Shown here: one piece after another, positions 1 through 11,518 of the stretch
Numbering within the stretch: the first letter of the stretch is position 1
Layout: each line of letters begins with the position of its first letter
NCBI GenBank assembly: GCA_017165825.1
Contig: CM029370.1
Coordinates: 29,429,416 to 29,493,415, forward strand
From: Hepsetus odoe
Taxonomy: Eukaryota > Chordata > Actinopteri > Characiformes > Hepsetidae
Length of the DNA: 64,000 nucleotides
Direction: 5' to 3'
Notes under the pieces: generated by a model
Database searches by the model: none
What the model was told of the DNA's origin: nothing
What the model saw: only the letters and a program-made list of their open reading frames with translations
Program-made: the position numbers and the translations under genes

Positions 1-50
1 CTTATTTCTGTATATTGGAGTGTGAGAGTGCTTTGGTGTTTATATGCAAG

Positions 51-64
51 TGTATGTGTGTGTG

Positions 65-102
<38 letters not shown>

Positions 103-280
103 TGTCTGTTTGTGTATGTTGTATTTCTGGGTGTGTGTATATGTGCATGTGAGTATATGTGATTATGTAAGTGTGTGAGTGTGTGTGTGTTTCTGGTGAT
201 CACAAGAGTGTGTTTGTGTTTGTACGCTTGCGTATATATTTGTGTGTCTCTGTGTGTGTGTGTGTCTCCTCCAAGCATGC
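51..280. repeat. GT-rich microsatellite
   Basis: A long run of TG dinucleotides with interruptions (pure near 68-100) followed by degenerate TG-rich sequence. Simple repeat with no coding content. Confidence 0.9.
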
Positions 281-299
281 CGTTTGATCAAAACTAAGA

Positions 300-1730
300 C
301 ATTTAATAATAAAAGAGAAGAGGAAAGAAAAGAAGCCCCCTCACCTGCCCGGCTGTCCTGTAAGACTGGAACAGGAGCGCGCCTTCTGTAATAACATTCA
401 TTCTTTGGATTCCACTCTGGGGAACATCAGGGGGTTTTAGAGGAATAAAGAAGAATAAAGGATGGAAAAAAAAACTGTTTAAACAGCTGTCAGCTTTAGA
501 CACATCAGCTGCTCGCGTAAACGTGAGCTTTGAGAAACCTATTTGCTGGAATAGGGTTTGAAACCTTGCATGAAGCTTTCCAGCATCAACCCGTTCTCTT
601 TCTGATTGTTTCGATCATCAGAAATGAGGTCGATCTTCTAGGTCACATGGTGCTTTATAGACTTTTCTGGTTGGCTGTGTCATAAAACCTGAAAAAAGTT
701 AACGTTGTTGCCATGGAGTTAAAGTGTTACAGGATCTTTGCCTTTATTTAAAGGCAGTGGTATCCACATTTTTACTTTACTTTACTGTAAAACTTTACTG
801 GAGCTCGGTGTAGGACAAGACTTCATTGGCCAAATTCATCAGCAGGACCCCGTCTGAGCTGGCAGGGACACAGTGGCCTGGACATGTCATCACTCACACC
901 ACCGGGACATTCAGAGCGTACCAGAGAGGCAAAATGTGTTAGAACACTCAAACTGGACCTACAAAAAGGAAAACAAGGGTGCACAGCACTCTAGTGCACT
1001 ATATACATCTAATAAACACCAATACACATGAACACACAAACACACAAGGTCAGACTGGGATTTATTGGCTAAAGGAGAATATTTAACTCCAGTTCAGTGC
1101 TGTAGTTTGTCTTTGTAAGCAGCTGAACCCTGTAAGAACAGTCCAGTGAAACAGATTTAGTCACTTTACATTATAGACTTATTTTTTTTTTACACGTGAC
1201 TTAAATAGTTTTAGCTCCAATTTATTGTAGTTTCTGTTCATTTCTGGAGCGGGACAGTATTTTTTACCTATTTTTTTTCTGCACCATTCCAATCAATCTG
1301 CAGTGTGTTTGACCCCTTAGTTTTGTTTTCTTTTTGATCCAATAGAAATAAGGCAGAACCAATCCTACAGTACTGTCACGGTTTATTTCCGGCTGTGGAA
1401 CAAAACAGCTGCAGGTCTGAAAACGTTCCAACATGTAGGACCCAAAAATACAGCGCCGGGACATTTGCACAGATTGTATTTTATTCAGTTTAGCAGCCAA
1501 CATCATCCACATCAACATCATCATGAAATAAAGCCAAGGTTTCCAGTCATTAAACTAAAGGGGCGCGGTCCTGGTTTTAGGTACTGTTGCCATGGTAACT
1601 GCCGTACTGTAATAAACTTTGGCCGGCAGATAAAACTGGACTCTAATTCGTCAAATAAGTTCCCGGGGCGCCTTACCGTAATCATCCCTCCACAGTAAAC
1701 CAGCCGCATGTTAAAGGTGTTGAGATAAAA
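300..1730. other. Intergenic, no gene recognised
   Basis: Mostly unique-looking AT-rich sequence. Short open frames here (for example on both strands near 1264-1709) overlap each other and show no family resemblance. I see no exon with convincing splice sites. Confidence 0.5.
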
Positions 1731-1734
1731 AATT

Positions 1735-1805
1735 GTGCTCTATTTGTAGGCGGTACGGCTACAGATTGGCTACTCTCACCTGGTCGTACGAGACCCGTAA
1801 CCTTC
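1735..1805 (+). repeat. Dispersed repeat shared with 41770-41870
   Basis: The segment containing ATTTGTAGGCGGTACGGCTA and CACCTGGTCGTACGA recurs, diverged and in reverse orientation, near 41770-41870. This indicates an interspersed element of unknown class. Confidence 0.5.
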
Positions 1806-1829
1806 CGATTCCAAACTTTGGTTCTTTCT

Positions 1830-2600
1830 GACTTAAACGTTAAAAACAGGAACATCTCCAAGAATGTCACCTTCTATTTCTTTCCAGCAATGTTTCCTTT
1901 TTCTTTTCCTTTCAGCTCCCTGCTCTGCATCTTTGTCCTTCACAAAGACCGCCTGCATGTCCTCTCTCACCACGTCCATAAACCTCCTCTTTGTCCTTCC
2001 TCTTCTCCTCTTTCCTGGCAGCTCCATCCTCAACATCCTCCTCCTGCTATAATCCTTGTCTCTCCTCTGGACATGTCCAAACCAACGCAACCTTGCTTCT
2101 CTAACTTTGTCTCCAAACTGTCCAACCTGAGCTGTCCCTCTAATATACATGTTTTTAAATCCTGTCCATCCTCGTCCCTCCTGACACAAATCTCATCATT
2201 TTCAACTCTGACACCTCCAGCTCCACCAGCTGCATTTTCATCTCCGTCTCCAACCCCTGTAACATAGCTGGTCTCACTACTTTCCTGTAAACTTTCCCTT
2301 TCACTCTCGCTGGTCCCCGTCTGTCACAGATCACTCCTGTCACTCTTCTCCGCTCATTCCAACCTGCCTGCACTCTCTTCTTCTCCTCTCTTCCACACTC
2401 GCCGTTACACTGAACTGTCCACCCCGAGTATTTAAACTCCTCCACCTTCGCCTCCTCTACTCCCTCCATCCTAACCACTCTGCTGTCCTCACTTTCATTC
2501 ACTCTCATGGGCTCTGTCTCAGTCCTACTGATTACACCAACACTATCACTCTGAACTACATCAGCGTGCTTGGTCCTGATGTTCATATCTCTACTCATTT
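1830..2600 (-). mobile_element. RTE-like non-LTR retrotransposon, 3' part (decayed)
   Basis: On the minus strand two overlapping frames give the C-terminal part of a LINE reverse-transcriptase polyprotein: first a stretch with VVRPAMLQGLE and ELEVSELKMMRF, then RLRWFGHVQRRD, RRMLRMELPGKRRRGR and FMDVVREDMQ. The same peptides recur at least seven times in this window. Frameshifts and the missing catalytic RT core mark it as a dead 5'-truncated copy. The long proline/serine-rich plus-strand frame over it is an antisense shadow. Confidence 0.85.
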
Positions 2601-3350
2601 TAGCTGCGTTCTGATTTGTGGATCTGTACGCAGTGTCGGTGGAAGGTTATCTGAACTACAGAATATTGCTTTTCCCTTAAATGAAAGCAAAGTGTGCTGG
2701 TGTGTGTGTGCTTTTCTCAGGCCACATCCTTGTGCCGATTTAATCAATATTGTGTAATGTGACACTGCAGTAGTACATCACATTCCTGGATTGATGCGTG
2801 CCATTCAGGTCCCTGTAGTAATCACTGCTCCGCAGCGACTGTGGTCACAGTGCATTATTTATTCACTAATACTCCGGATCTCTGCGGGTGAAGTGGATAA
2901 AGCTCAGCTCATGAGGACACTAATGCATTACCATCTGCAGTCTCCACATCTACGGCCAAGTGTGAATGGATTTATTCTTTTATTTTCCCCTCCAGGGCCG
3001 GGGTAGTTTCTTTAAAGCTCTCTATTACAAATCAGTGGGGATCCCTCAGGGCCGTCTAGGCTGATTTTTTTTCTGGAAACATAAACAATGTCTGTTATTT
3101 TTAGCTGTGTTTAATTTTGTAAAATGGGGATTTTGGTGGTATTGAAATCCTACTTACATTCTCTTATTTCAGTTTATGCATTTTGGTCCAATTAGGATTT
3201 TCTTGTGAGACCAAAATGTGGTTCTATTTTTCAGGCCTTCAGGAGCTGGACAGACATCCTTATAATAATTTTTATTTATATATTTTAGACTAACCACCAA
3301 TATAATATAATCAGGACTTAAATGAGGCATCTTGGAAATTCTGGATAAAT
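2600..3350. other. Unique-looking non-coding block
   Basis: About 2770-3080 is non-repetitive, of mixed composition and free of recognisable transposon motifs, so it is a possible conserved non-coding element. The rest is plain AT-rich sequence. No exon is evident. Confidence 0.3.
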
Positions 3351-3354
3351 TCCA

Positions 3355-4210
3355 GGTTTTAGTCAGTTCTAGAAATGTCTATGACTGTAGAACCATTGTG
3401 TAATCTAATTTCAGTCAGTTCTAGATACATCATTGACTGCTGAATGCGCTGTAATCAGATTTCAGTCTGTTCTAGATATGTCGCTAATAGTAGAGGATGA
3501 ACTGACTGCAGAGTATTATTGTAAGCACATTTCTGTTCTGATTCTGTTCTAGATACACTGCTTTTGATCAGTTCTACATGTCACTGATTGTAGATTTGTA
3601 GTGTAAGCATGTTCAGTCAGTCCTAGACTTTGTTTTGGCTCAAGTTGTAGTGTATGCACGTTTTGGTTAGTTCTAGATATGCTGCTGACTTAAGAGCTAT
3701 GTGTAATAAGATTTTGATCTGTTTTATATGTCACTTTCCATTGACATTACTTAGTTCTAGATATCGCATTGACTGTAAGACCTTAGTGTAAGCAGGTTTA
3801 GGTGAATTCTAGATATGGCTCTGAGTGTAGAGAAGTACTGTAAGCAGATTTCAGTCAGTTCTAGATATGTCAGCGACTGTAAAGCTGTAGTGATTTTATT
3901 CTGTTCTAGATACCATACTGACTGTACAGACCTATTGTGAGCAGGTTTCTGTCAGATCCAGATATGTCACCGATGATGGAGATGTTGCATAAGCAGGTTT
4001 CATTCAGTTCTAGACACATCACTGAATGATAAGCCCAAGCTTAATCAGATTTTATTACGCTCTAGATATGTCCTGATCATCTGGAAATATTTTTTAGCAG
4101 GTTTCAGTTTGTTCTAGATACATCACTGAACGTAGAGCCGTGCAATCAGCTGGTTGCAGTCAGTTCTAGATCCGTCACTGGCTGTAGAGCAGTTTTAGTA
4201 ACGTTTAATC
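3355..4210. repeat. Degenerate tandem array, about 50-60-bp unit
   Basis: The phrase CAGTTCTAGATATGTC and close variants recur roughly every 50-60 bases about fourteen times, usually followed by ACTGACTGTAGAG and by AAGCAGATTTCAGT. Copies are strongly diverged, which marks an old satellite-like array. No long open frame crosses it. Confidence 0.75.
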
Positions 4211-5050
4211 TAGAACGGCTAAAAATAAAAAGCAATGTGCAGTAGTGTTAGCTTAACGCTAACACTCTATCAGAAATTCCATTGGGGCGCTAGCACAAAT
4301 TAGCATTACAGTTTTTTTCAAAGGTGACCCTGTTGTTTTGAGATATATAAAAAATAGTTTTCTTCTCTAGAGCAGCTTAACGTGTATGTGTAGTTTAAAT
4401 GAAATTTATTAAATACATTTATTTAAAGCTTGGTCGAAGGTGTTTTATATGAATATCAATCTCAGAAACACACATTATTATAGTGGAAAGTGGAAGATTA
4501 TTATTATTGTTAAAGGCAGTTTCTTCACTGCATTTATACTTTACTGAAATAATGGCAAAAAAAGTTTCAAACCCTGTGTTTATGGAAATATATATATATA
4601 TAGTTAAAAGCCTGGGGGGGTGTAGGAGGCTGCCTGTTGAATGTCTTAACCTAGAAACTGAACTTCTCAGAGCGTGAGGTCTGTCTTACTTTTGTTAACT
4701 TCTGTAGATAACAGTTCTTCCCCTCGTTTGTTTGAGTGCAAAGTGTTTTCAAACAGTAGTGTGACCTCTTTCTCACCCTCTCCCTTTTTCACTCTTTTGT
4801 TTAAAAGCCTGTTGAGTAAAGGCAAGCCTCAACACTTCACCGACATCAGGAGTTTCACAACAATAGATTCAGCGCAGCTTCACTGTGAGACTGACGTTCG
4901 GTTTTTTTTTTAGATTGCATTCATACCTGCAGCCTTTTGAACCGAACTGTAGAGTGTTTGACCTCTTGGTTCAGCTCATTTGCAAAGGCAAGAAAATAGA
5001 AATCACACTCAAACACATTTGTTACTCCAACAGAAGTACTGTTACAACTA
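4210..5050. other. Intergenic, AT-rich, no gene recognised
   Basis: Open frames at 4483-5103 on the plus strand are short and dominated by common residues. No splice-supported exon or known domain is visible. Confidence 0.4.
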
Positions 5051-5065
5051 CTCTACTCAGTCTGA

Positions 5066-5395
5066 GTGAAAAAGTACAAGAATGTACTGAGAGTGTAAAG
5101 TAAAAGTACAGGAATGTACTGAGAGTGTAAAGTAAAAGTACAGGAATGTACTGAGAGCGTAAAGTAAAAAGTACTGGAATGTACTGAGAGTGTAAAGTAA
5201 AAGTACAGGAATGTACTGAGAGTGTAATGTAAAAGGTACAGGAATGTACTGAGAGTGTAAAGTAAAAAGTACTGGAATGTACTGAGAGTGTAAAGTAAAA
5301 GTACAGGAATGTACTGAGAGCGTAAAGTAAAAAGTACAGGAATGTACTGAGAGCGTAAAGTAAAAAGTACAGGAATGTACTGAGAGTGAAAAGTG
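5066..5395 (+). repeat. 31/32-bp tandem array, copy 1
   Basis: About ten near-identical units, each containing GTACAGGAATGTACTGAGAG and then TGTAAAGTAAAA. Part of every unit is an interrupted palindrome with GTAC half-sites. The downstream flank (GACGTGTCTCCTCTGAAGGA) is shared with the array at 20675-21035, so the array sits inside a dispersed element. Confidence 0.9.
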
Positions 5396-5640
5396 GGACG
5401 TGTCTCCTCTGAAGGACATTTGTAGTTTCTGTTTGTGCCGAAACTTCACTGCTTCACTTTCATCCATGTCTCTACTAGTTCTCCCATCATGGACATCCTA
5501 CTTGTCCATCAAAAACACATGACTGTCCAGCACTGGTACGGTGGAAAGCTTATGCATTTCCTTGACTGTCTAAGTGAACTTTCTTCTCGATTGAACCGAC
5601 CATCATCAGATTCCTCTCCCCACGTGAACTCCAGATGACC
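5395..5640 (+). mobile_element. Flank of tandem-repeat-bearing element, copy 1
   Basis: Sequence after the array resembles 21040-21260 (GTCTCCTCTGAAGGA, then CACTGCTTCACTTTCAT and TCTCTACTAGTTCTCC). I infer a non-autonomous DNA element. Its termini are not resolved. Confidence 0.55.
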
Positions 5641-5744
5641 TACATCATTAACTCATTGAACTTCCAATTACAGACTCTTTTATTGTAACTCATTCTTTAC
5701 TGGAACTCATCGCTAAATCGATTCATTTATATAATACACTTTCT

Positions 5745-6220
5745 CTAGTGGTTAGGGTTTTGGCCGCATGATCAGAGGATCGGGGTTTTGAACCCCTTCC
5801 TAGTAGGTTGCCTTGAGGTACCCTTGAGCAAGGTGCCGTCCCCGTCTCGCTCCTCCCTGCGATGGGCTGGCGACCTGTCCAGGGTGTGTCCCCTGTCCTT
5901 CGCCCTGTGTGAGCTGGGATGAACTCCAGCACTCCCCTGCGACCCCGCTTGGGACAAGCGGCAGAAAATGACTGACTGACTGACTTTCTCTTTCTTTTCC
6001 TTCTTTATTATCCGGTGGAGGAGGAGGACAGGTTCCCTTTTAGAATCTTGGTTCCGCCCAAGGTTTCTTCCTCCCATTTTATGCAGTTCTGCTTCTGTTG
6101 CCTGGCTCACTTACTTGAAACAGCGCTTTCATAGCTGCCCCCCTGCTGCACAGTGTTTGTGTGCATGGGTTAAATGCAGAGGTCCAATGACAAGAATAGT
6201 CACTTTCACTTTCTCATGTG
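5745..6220 (+). mobile_element. tRNA-type SINE split by a nested repeat insertion
   Basis: The SINE head (CTCTAGTGGTTAG, TAGGTTGCCTTGAGGTACCC, CAAGGTGCCGTCCCCGTC) runs to about 5845. Its tail resumes at about 6125 (AGCGCTTTCATAGCTGCCCC, then AATAGTCACTTTCACTTTC). Between them lies an L2-type tail (GGCTGGCGACCTGTCCAGGG to GGGACAAGCGGC, then a GACT repeat) and a second common repeat (GGTTCCGCCCAAGG). Confidence 0.7.
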
Positions 6221-6399
6221 GTTACATATATATTAGTTGGCTGTTATTTTCTCTTTGTGAAAAGAAACCAAACCATATCAGCTGATCCAATCTCGAACTC
6301 TAGAACTCTACAAACTCATCAGCTGATTCTGGCCAGAATCAATGAACTGCAGCTGTAAAGACTCCATTGTGGGTACAGCCAGCAGGTATTTTATAGGTT

Positions 6400-6625
6400 G
6401 GGGCAGCGGTTCGGTTAAGGACTAGGCCCCCGGATTGGAAGTTCATGGGTTTGAATTCCAGACCAGTAGCTTGCCCTGAAGTACCCTTGAGCAAGGTACC
6501 GTCCCCATCACTGCTCCCCAGGTGCTGGATACTGCTGCACGGTGTGTGTGTGTTAATACAGAGGATGCGTTTGTTTGTGGTTCACTGTGTGTTCATAATG
6601 ACTAATAGTCACTTTCACTGGCTTT
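6400..6625 (+). mobile_element. tRNA-derived SINE (family 1)
   Basis: Family-1 landmarks in order: GGGGCAGCGG, GGGTTTGAATTCC (decayed B box), GTACCCTTGAGCAAGGTACC, TGGATACTGCTG and the terminal AATAGTCACTTTCACT. Confidence 0.85.
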
Positions 6626-7670
6626 CCACTTCATGAGGAGACTAGTGAGGAATTTGATTTAAAACATGTTTTTCTATAATGGGCTTGATTGAGGCTTGCT
6701 TTAAATTAACTCTGGCCATTTTTGATTACAGTTACAATTAAAAACTTTATCAATATCAGCAATTAATTGACAGTGAATTGTTTTGGCATAGTTTTCCACG
6801 AATTGTTAGATACAATGGCCCAATTTCTCCAATGCAAGCAAGAAAATTCATGGCAAAGATGATCAAAAATGTATTATTTCATGTGTTTGATGTAAATATG
6901 TTTTTCTGTATTTTTTATCAAGAATATTTTAAAGTAATATGTTTAATTGTTTAATCCAATGTAATTACAAACTCTAAACCCTGCTTAAGTACAGCTTAAA
7001 CTATTAGAAAAAGCCTCAGTGCAGTTTAATCACAAGTTAAATGCAATATATTATCATAAGCATAGTATAAATAGTATATTACTTATAATTACGTATAATT
7101 ACGTAATTACAAAAAATGTATGTACTTTTATGCTGCACTTTTTAAAAGGACACTTAAGTATAATTATATTTCACTCTAAAGGCTTTACTGCTGTTTATTT
7201 CCATGTTCTGTATGTGTGCTGTTGTTATTGCACCAGTGCAGAATATCTCTTCAAAGATGGATGAATTAACTGGATGACGACAAGCGCAAGCCTGAACCTG
7301 CCCTGCTGTTTTGGTTTTTCCACAAAGTCATCCGTCCCAGTCTGAGAACTTCTGATTTTCCATCAGTATCGGTTCGCCTGAAACTGTGAAGTTTGACAGG
7401 CGAGGGACCAGGCCAGATAAATGTTCACCTACGACCTTTGAAACGCTGACAGCGTCATTCAGTCACGAGTGCTGTAAAAGCACGAAAAAGAGTGAAGTGA
7501 AATTTCTAAGAGAGATCAGTGACCCTCTTGCAGTTCCTCATTCACAATGAGCAGAATGTCTTAATCTTGCTTATTCTTAAGGTCGATATGACTGACGTTT
7601 GAAGGGCATCCCTCTAACAACAGTTTTATCTTCTACTTAATATAAACCACAAATGGGAAGTAATTAAGCA
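6625..7670. other. Intergenic, no gene recognised
   Basis: AT-rich sequence to about 7260, then about 300 bases of unique, more balanced sequence (7260-7560) with no family signature. Open frames are short and uninformative. Confidence 0.4.
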
Positions 7671-7680
7671 CAAATATTTT

Positions 7681-8265
7681 GTTACATTCCTGTACTTTTT
7701 ACTTTACACTCTCACCACATTCCTTTACTTTTTACTTTATACTCTCACTACATTCCTGTACTTTTTACATTATACTCTCAGTACATTACTGTACTTTTTA
7801 CTTTATACTCTCAGGACATTCCTGTACTTTTTACATTATACTCTCAGTACATTCCTGTACTTTTTACTGTACACTCTCAGTACATTACTGTACTTTTTAC
7901 ATTATACTCTCAGTACATTCCTGTACTATTTACTGTACACTCTCAGTACATTCCTGTACTTTTTACTTTATACTCTCAGGACATTCCTGTTCTTTTTACA
8001 TTATACTCTCAGTACATTCCTGTACTATTTACTGTACACTTTCAGTACATTACTGTACTTTTTACTTTATACTCTCAGTACATTCCTGTACTTTTTATTT
8101 TATACTCTCAGTACATTCCTGTACTTTTTACTTTATACTCTCAGTATATTCCTGTACTTTTTACTTTATTATCTGAGTATATTTCTGTACTTTTTACTTT
8201 TCTACTCTGAGTACATTCCGGTACTTTTTATTTTATACTCTGAATACATTCCTGTACATTTGTAC
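7681..8265 (-). repeat. 31/32-bp tandem array, copy 2 (inverted)
   Basis: About nineteen units containing CAGTACATTCCTGTACTTTT and ACTTTATACTCT. This is the reverse complement of the unit at 5066-5395. The repeating Ser-Val-His-Ser-Cys-Thr peptide in the open frame comes from the tandem unit and is not a protein. Confidence 0.92.
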
Positions 8266-8279
8266 TTTTCAATTGGACT

Positions 8280-8955
8280 GAGTAGACTAGCTAAAACAGT
8301 TCAGTTATAGTTTTTAGATTATATAAATATACTTTTTAAAAGTCTTGGTACATGTAATTAGTTTTTGTAATATGGGTGAATCTGCAGGGTGAAGGTTTTA
8401 CAGTCTGATGTTAACTATGGAGTGAATAGTTTTAGTCACATGTTCTGTGGGAATGTGAAGGTCAGAGATGTTTTATCCCAAATCAAATCAAATCAAATTC
8501 CATTTAACACTCCATGACCCCTTCATGTTACACTAATCCGGCTCCCAAAGCGTTTAGTGTAGCGTAGTGTGGACAAACAAGAAGACAGTCCATTCAGCTG
8601 GACACTTCAGATTAGAGGTGGGGGAGGGGATAGGATGGGTGTGGGGTGGGATAGACCAGGCGGGATGGGGGAGGCAGCAGTGTCAGGGTGGGGGTAAGCA
8701 TGGCTGCAGTGGGGGTTGGGAAAGTGCTGAATGCGGAAGTGTCCCATAGTCCTATATGAATGGATAACACCATACATCCCCCATGACTCTCCCCAAAGCT
8801 CAAGCACATGACACACACAAGTGAGGAGAGGTCGATTTTGCCCACCTCTTATTTAACCAATTAGGACGAGGGATGGGTTATGCAAGCGGAACAGATGGGC
8901 TGTGTCCCAAATCACACAGCCCTCTAGTTTATACACTACATTAGCTCCCACATCC
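8280..8955. other. Intergenic, G-rich patch
   Basis: AT-rich sequence, then a GGGGT/GGGAT-rich stretch at 8615-8720. The overlapping open frames are by-products of composition. No gene is evident. Confidence 0.4.
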
Positions 8956-8957
8956 TC

Positions 8958-9175
8958 TGCAAAGGAAAGTGAAAGTGACTATTTGTGACACAGTGCAACA
9001 CAACGAAATACATCCTCTGTATTTAACCACACACACACACACCGACCAGCAGGGGGCAGCACCCAGGTAGTAGTGATGGGAATGGTACCTTGTTCAAGGG
9101 TACTTCAGGGTAACCAAGGTTTGGGTCTTAAACTCAGCCTTGCAATCAAGGGGTCTAGTCTCTAACCCTAGGTAG
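8958..9175 (-). mobile_element. tRNA-derived SINE (family 1)
   Basis: Reverse-orientation family-1 copy: GAAAGTGAAAGTGACTATTT, CACCGACCAGCAGGGGGCAG, GGTACCTTGTTCAAGGGTAC, then a decayed B box. Confidence 0.85.
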
Positions 9176-9214
9176 ACCGATATGGCATTATTGCATGTTG
9201 GAAGCTCAACATCT

Positions 9215-9500
9215 ACAGCATCTACAGGAGGTGAAGCCTCCTGTGTCAGGATTTGTACAATAGCCTGTAGCTCATACTCTCAGAATAGCTGAGCTGGGCT
9301 TCCACAAAGCCATGAAAGCGCCATCTGTCTGCTCCTGCCTGAAAATAAACAGTTGTGAATTAGTCGAGTCATTCAAATTTGTGGAACCCATCTGCAGCAG
9401 CCGGAGGAGGAACAGGAACATGTTCTCAGCAAAGCACAGGCTGTTCTTCAGGCGCTTCACAGTTTCCAAACAAATCTCCACAGAATCTGAATATTTCACT
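9215..9500 (-). other. Coding-like segment of unknown identity
   Basis: The minus strand is open for 75 codons, with ordinary protein composition and a helical-looking stretch (SVEICLETVKRLKNSL, then ENMFLFLLRLLQM). TTTATTTTCAG inside it could be a splice acceptor. I do not recognise the family, and no neighbouring exon was found. It may be an isolated exon, a fossil or chance. Confidence 0.2.
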
Positions 9501-9562
9501 TAGACGTTCGGTTCTTCTGTAAATATGTGATAATGTGGGTGTTTCTTATGTGAAAATAATGA

Positions 9563-9802
9563 GTGTTTTTGCCTTCTATCCATCTATTCAGCCATCCATC
9601 CATCAATCCATCCCTCCGCCTGTCTTTCCATCATTCATGGCTATCTAAGTGTCTATCTATCTATTGTCCTTCAGTCCTTCAAGGTCACATATTCTGTCCT
9701 TTAACATCTGTCTGTCCGACTGTCCATCTGTCCATTGTTCTTCTGTCCTTCAACATGTTTATATGTCTGTCCATCCATCCATCCATCCATCCATCCATCA
9801 TG
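9563..9802. repeat. CATC/CTAT tetranucleotide-rich tract
   Basis: Degenerate CATC and CTGTC tetranucleotides ending in a pure CATC run at about 9773-9800. Confidence 0.85.
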
Positions 9803-9894
9803 AATAATGCCTCCCTTTACACATGGTAAGATCTTAAATAGTAAATTCGGGGAGAAACCATCTTATCCACGATGTTTACATTTAAAAAAGCAAT

Positions 9895-10170
9895 CAAATA
9901 CAAAAGTTTGGGCACCCCGTCATGATTTTGTTTATTGACTAATGTCTATTCTCAATGAAAGAGGAAGTGTTCAGTGGCTCTTTCAGGAAACTGATGGTTC
10001 TCAATAACTCTCAGCATGTTCACACTCATCATGTGCCCCAAGCAACTGATGCCAAACCTGATTCAGACAAAATCACCACTTCCTGGAGTCACATGATTTT
10101 GAATAAATGACCAGCATTTTGAAATGCCATGAGCTGCAGGTTCAGCTGCTGTTTATGAAGATTCAAACTG
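9895..10170 (+). mobile_element. Small inverted-repeat DNA element, fragment
   Basis: Starts at ACAAAAGTTTGGGCACCCC, a terminus typical of small Tc1/mariner-type non-autonomous elements in fish. No matching right end is visible, so it is probably truncated. Confidence 0.45.
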
Positions 10171-10407
10171 GGTTTAATCTTGTTACAGTAATATCTAATT
10201 GTTTGTGATATTATAAGTGAGCGATGGAGAAAACACATTTAAAGTGTTTTGATAATAAATTGTTTTAATACTGCAGGCATTCCTGAAAAATCTACATTTA
10301 CAGTTACAGCACTTTAGAGGCTCTAATTCAGAGCAACGCACAGGAGTGGTGTAGTTTGCAAAGAAAACATCACCCCAATTGAAAGACTGAAGACAATTAA
10401 TGCAGTT

Positions 10408-10512
10408 AATCCATCCATCCATCTATCCATCCATCCATCCATCCATCCATCCATCCATCCATCATATCCATCCATCATCCATCATCCATCATCCATCCAT
10501 CCATCCATCCAA
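10408..10512. repeat. ATCC tetranucleotide microsatellite
   Basis: Nearly pure CATC units with a few interruptions. The open frame across it (Ile-His-Pro-Ser repeats) is an artefact. Confidence 0.9.
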
Positions 10513-10577
10513 GAAAATCTCACACACACGACACACAGACACACACTCACACATACATATAGTATATATATATATAT

Positions 10578-11083
10578 ATACAGGTAGTGTGCAAAAGTTT
10601 TAGGCAGGTGTAAAAAAATGCTGTAAACAGAACGCTTTCAGAAATGTAAATAATGATTGTTTACTTTTATCAATTTACAAAATGCAAAGTGAGAGAACAG
10701 AAAGAAAAATCTACATCAGATCAATATTTTGGTGTTACTACCTTTTACCTTCAGAGCAGCATCAGTTCTTCTGGCCCCACAGAGCCCACAGTCTCCACAT
10801 CATCAGTGTGTGGTCACATGAAGAGACAGAAAGTGTGAGGCTACATCCTAGAAGATCTGTATAGTTCTCAAGATGTTTTGGAGCAGACTAAGCCGAGTTC
10901 CTTTAAAGGCGATGTGCGAGTGTACCTAGAACTGATGCTGTTTTGAAGGCAAAGGTGGTCACCAAATATTGATCTGATTTAAATTCTCTTTTATTCATTC
11001 TGCATTTGTTGATTGTGAAAATAAATGGTGTCTTCCATTTTTCCCACACCCACCTGCCTAAAACTTTTGCACATTACTGTATG
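10578..11083. mobile_element. Non-autonomous DNA transposon with terminal inverted repeats
   Basis: The left end GTGCAAAAGTTTTAGGCAGG (about 10588) is mirrored by CCTGCCTAAAACTTTTGCAC at about 11052. The element is about 500 bp, sits in a TA-rich site and has no transposase frame. This matches the pattern of Tc1/mariner-derived small elements. Confidence 0.8.
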
Positions 11084-11084
11084 T

Positions 11085-11518
11085 CTTCTTCTTCTTCTTC
11101 TTCTTCTTCTTCGTCATCTTCATCATCTTCATCTTTTTCTTTTGGCTGCTCCCGTTTAGGGGTCACCACAGCGGATAGTCCGTCTCCATTTCCTCTTCTC
11201 CTCTTTCCTGGCAGCTCCATCTTCAACATCTTCCTCCCAGTGTATTCCTTGTTTTGGGTGTCGGTGGTCTAGTGGTGAGTACTTGCTTATGGACCAATGG
11301 CTCAAGGGTCCAGGTTCAAATCCACCTCTGCTTTTCCTGCACTGGGTCCCTGAGCAAGACCCTTAACGCAGAGTTGCTCCAGGGGGACTGGAGGACATGA
11401 AAGTCGCTCTGGATAAGAGAGTCTGCTAAATGCTGCAAATGTAAATGTGTCTCCTCTGGACATGTCCAAACCAATGCAACCTTGCTTCTCTGACTTTGTC
11501 TCCAAAACGTCAACACCT

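Noticed and set aside
1818..2267. 149-codon plus-strand frame rich in Pro/Ser
   Set aside because: Antisense of the RTE-like coding sequence; the meaningful peptide is on the minus strand. The same holds at 15613-16177 and 33365-33595.
5066..5395. CRISPR-like array
   Set aside because: Repeats are directly adjacent with no unique spacers, and the DNA is vertebrate.
7679..8176. 165-codon frame with repeated Ser-Val-His-Ser-Cys-Thr-Phe peptides
   Set aside because: It is the translation of the 31/32-bp tandem unit; the same artefact appears at 5057-5467, 20632-21099 and 52835-53164.
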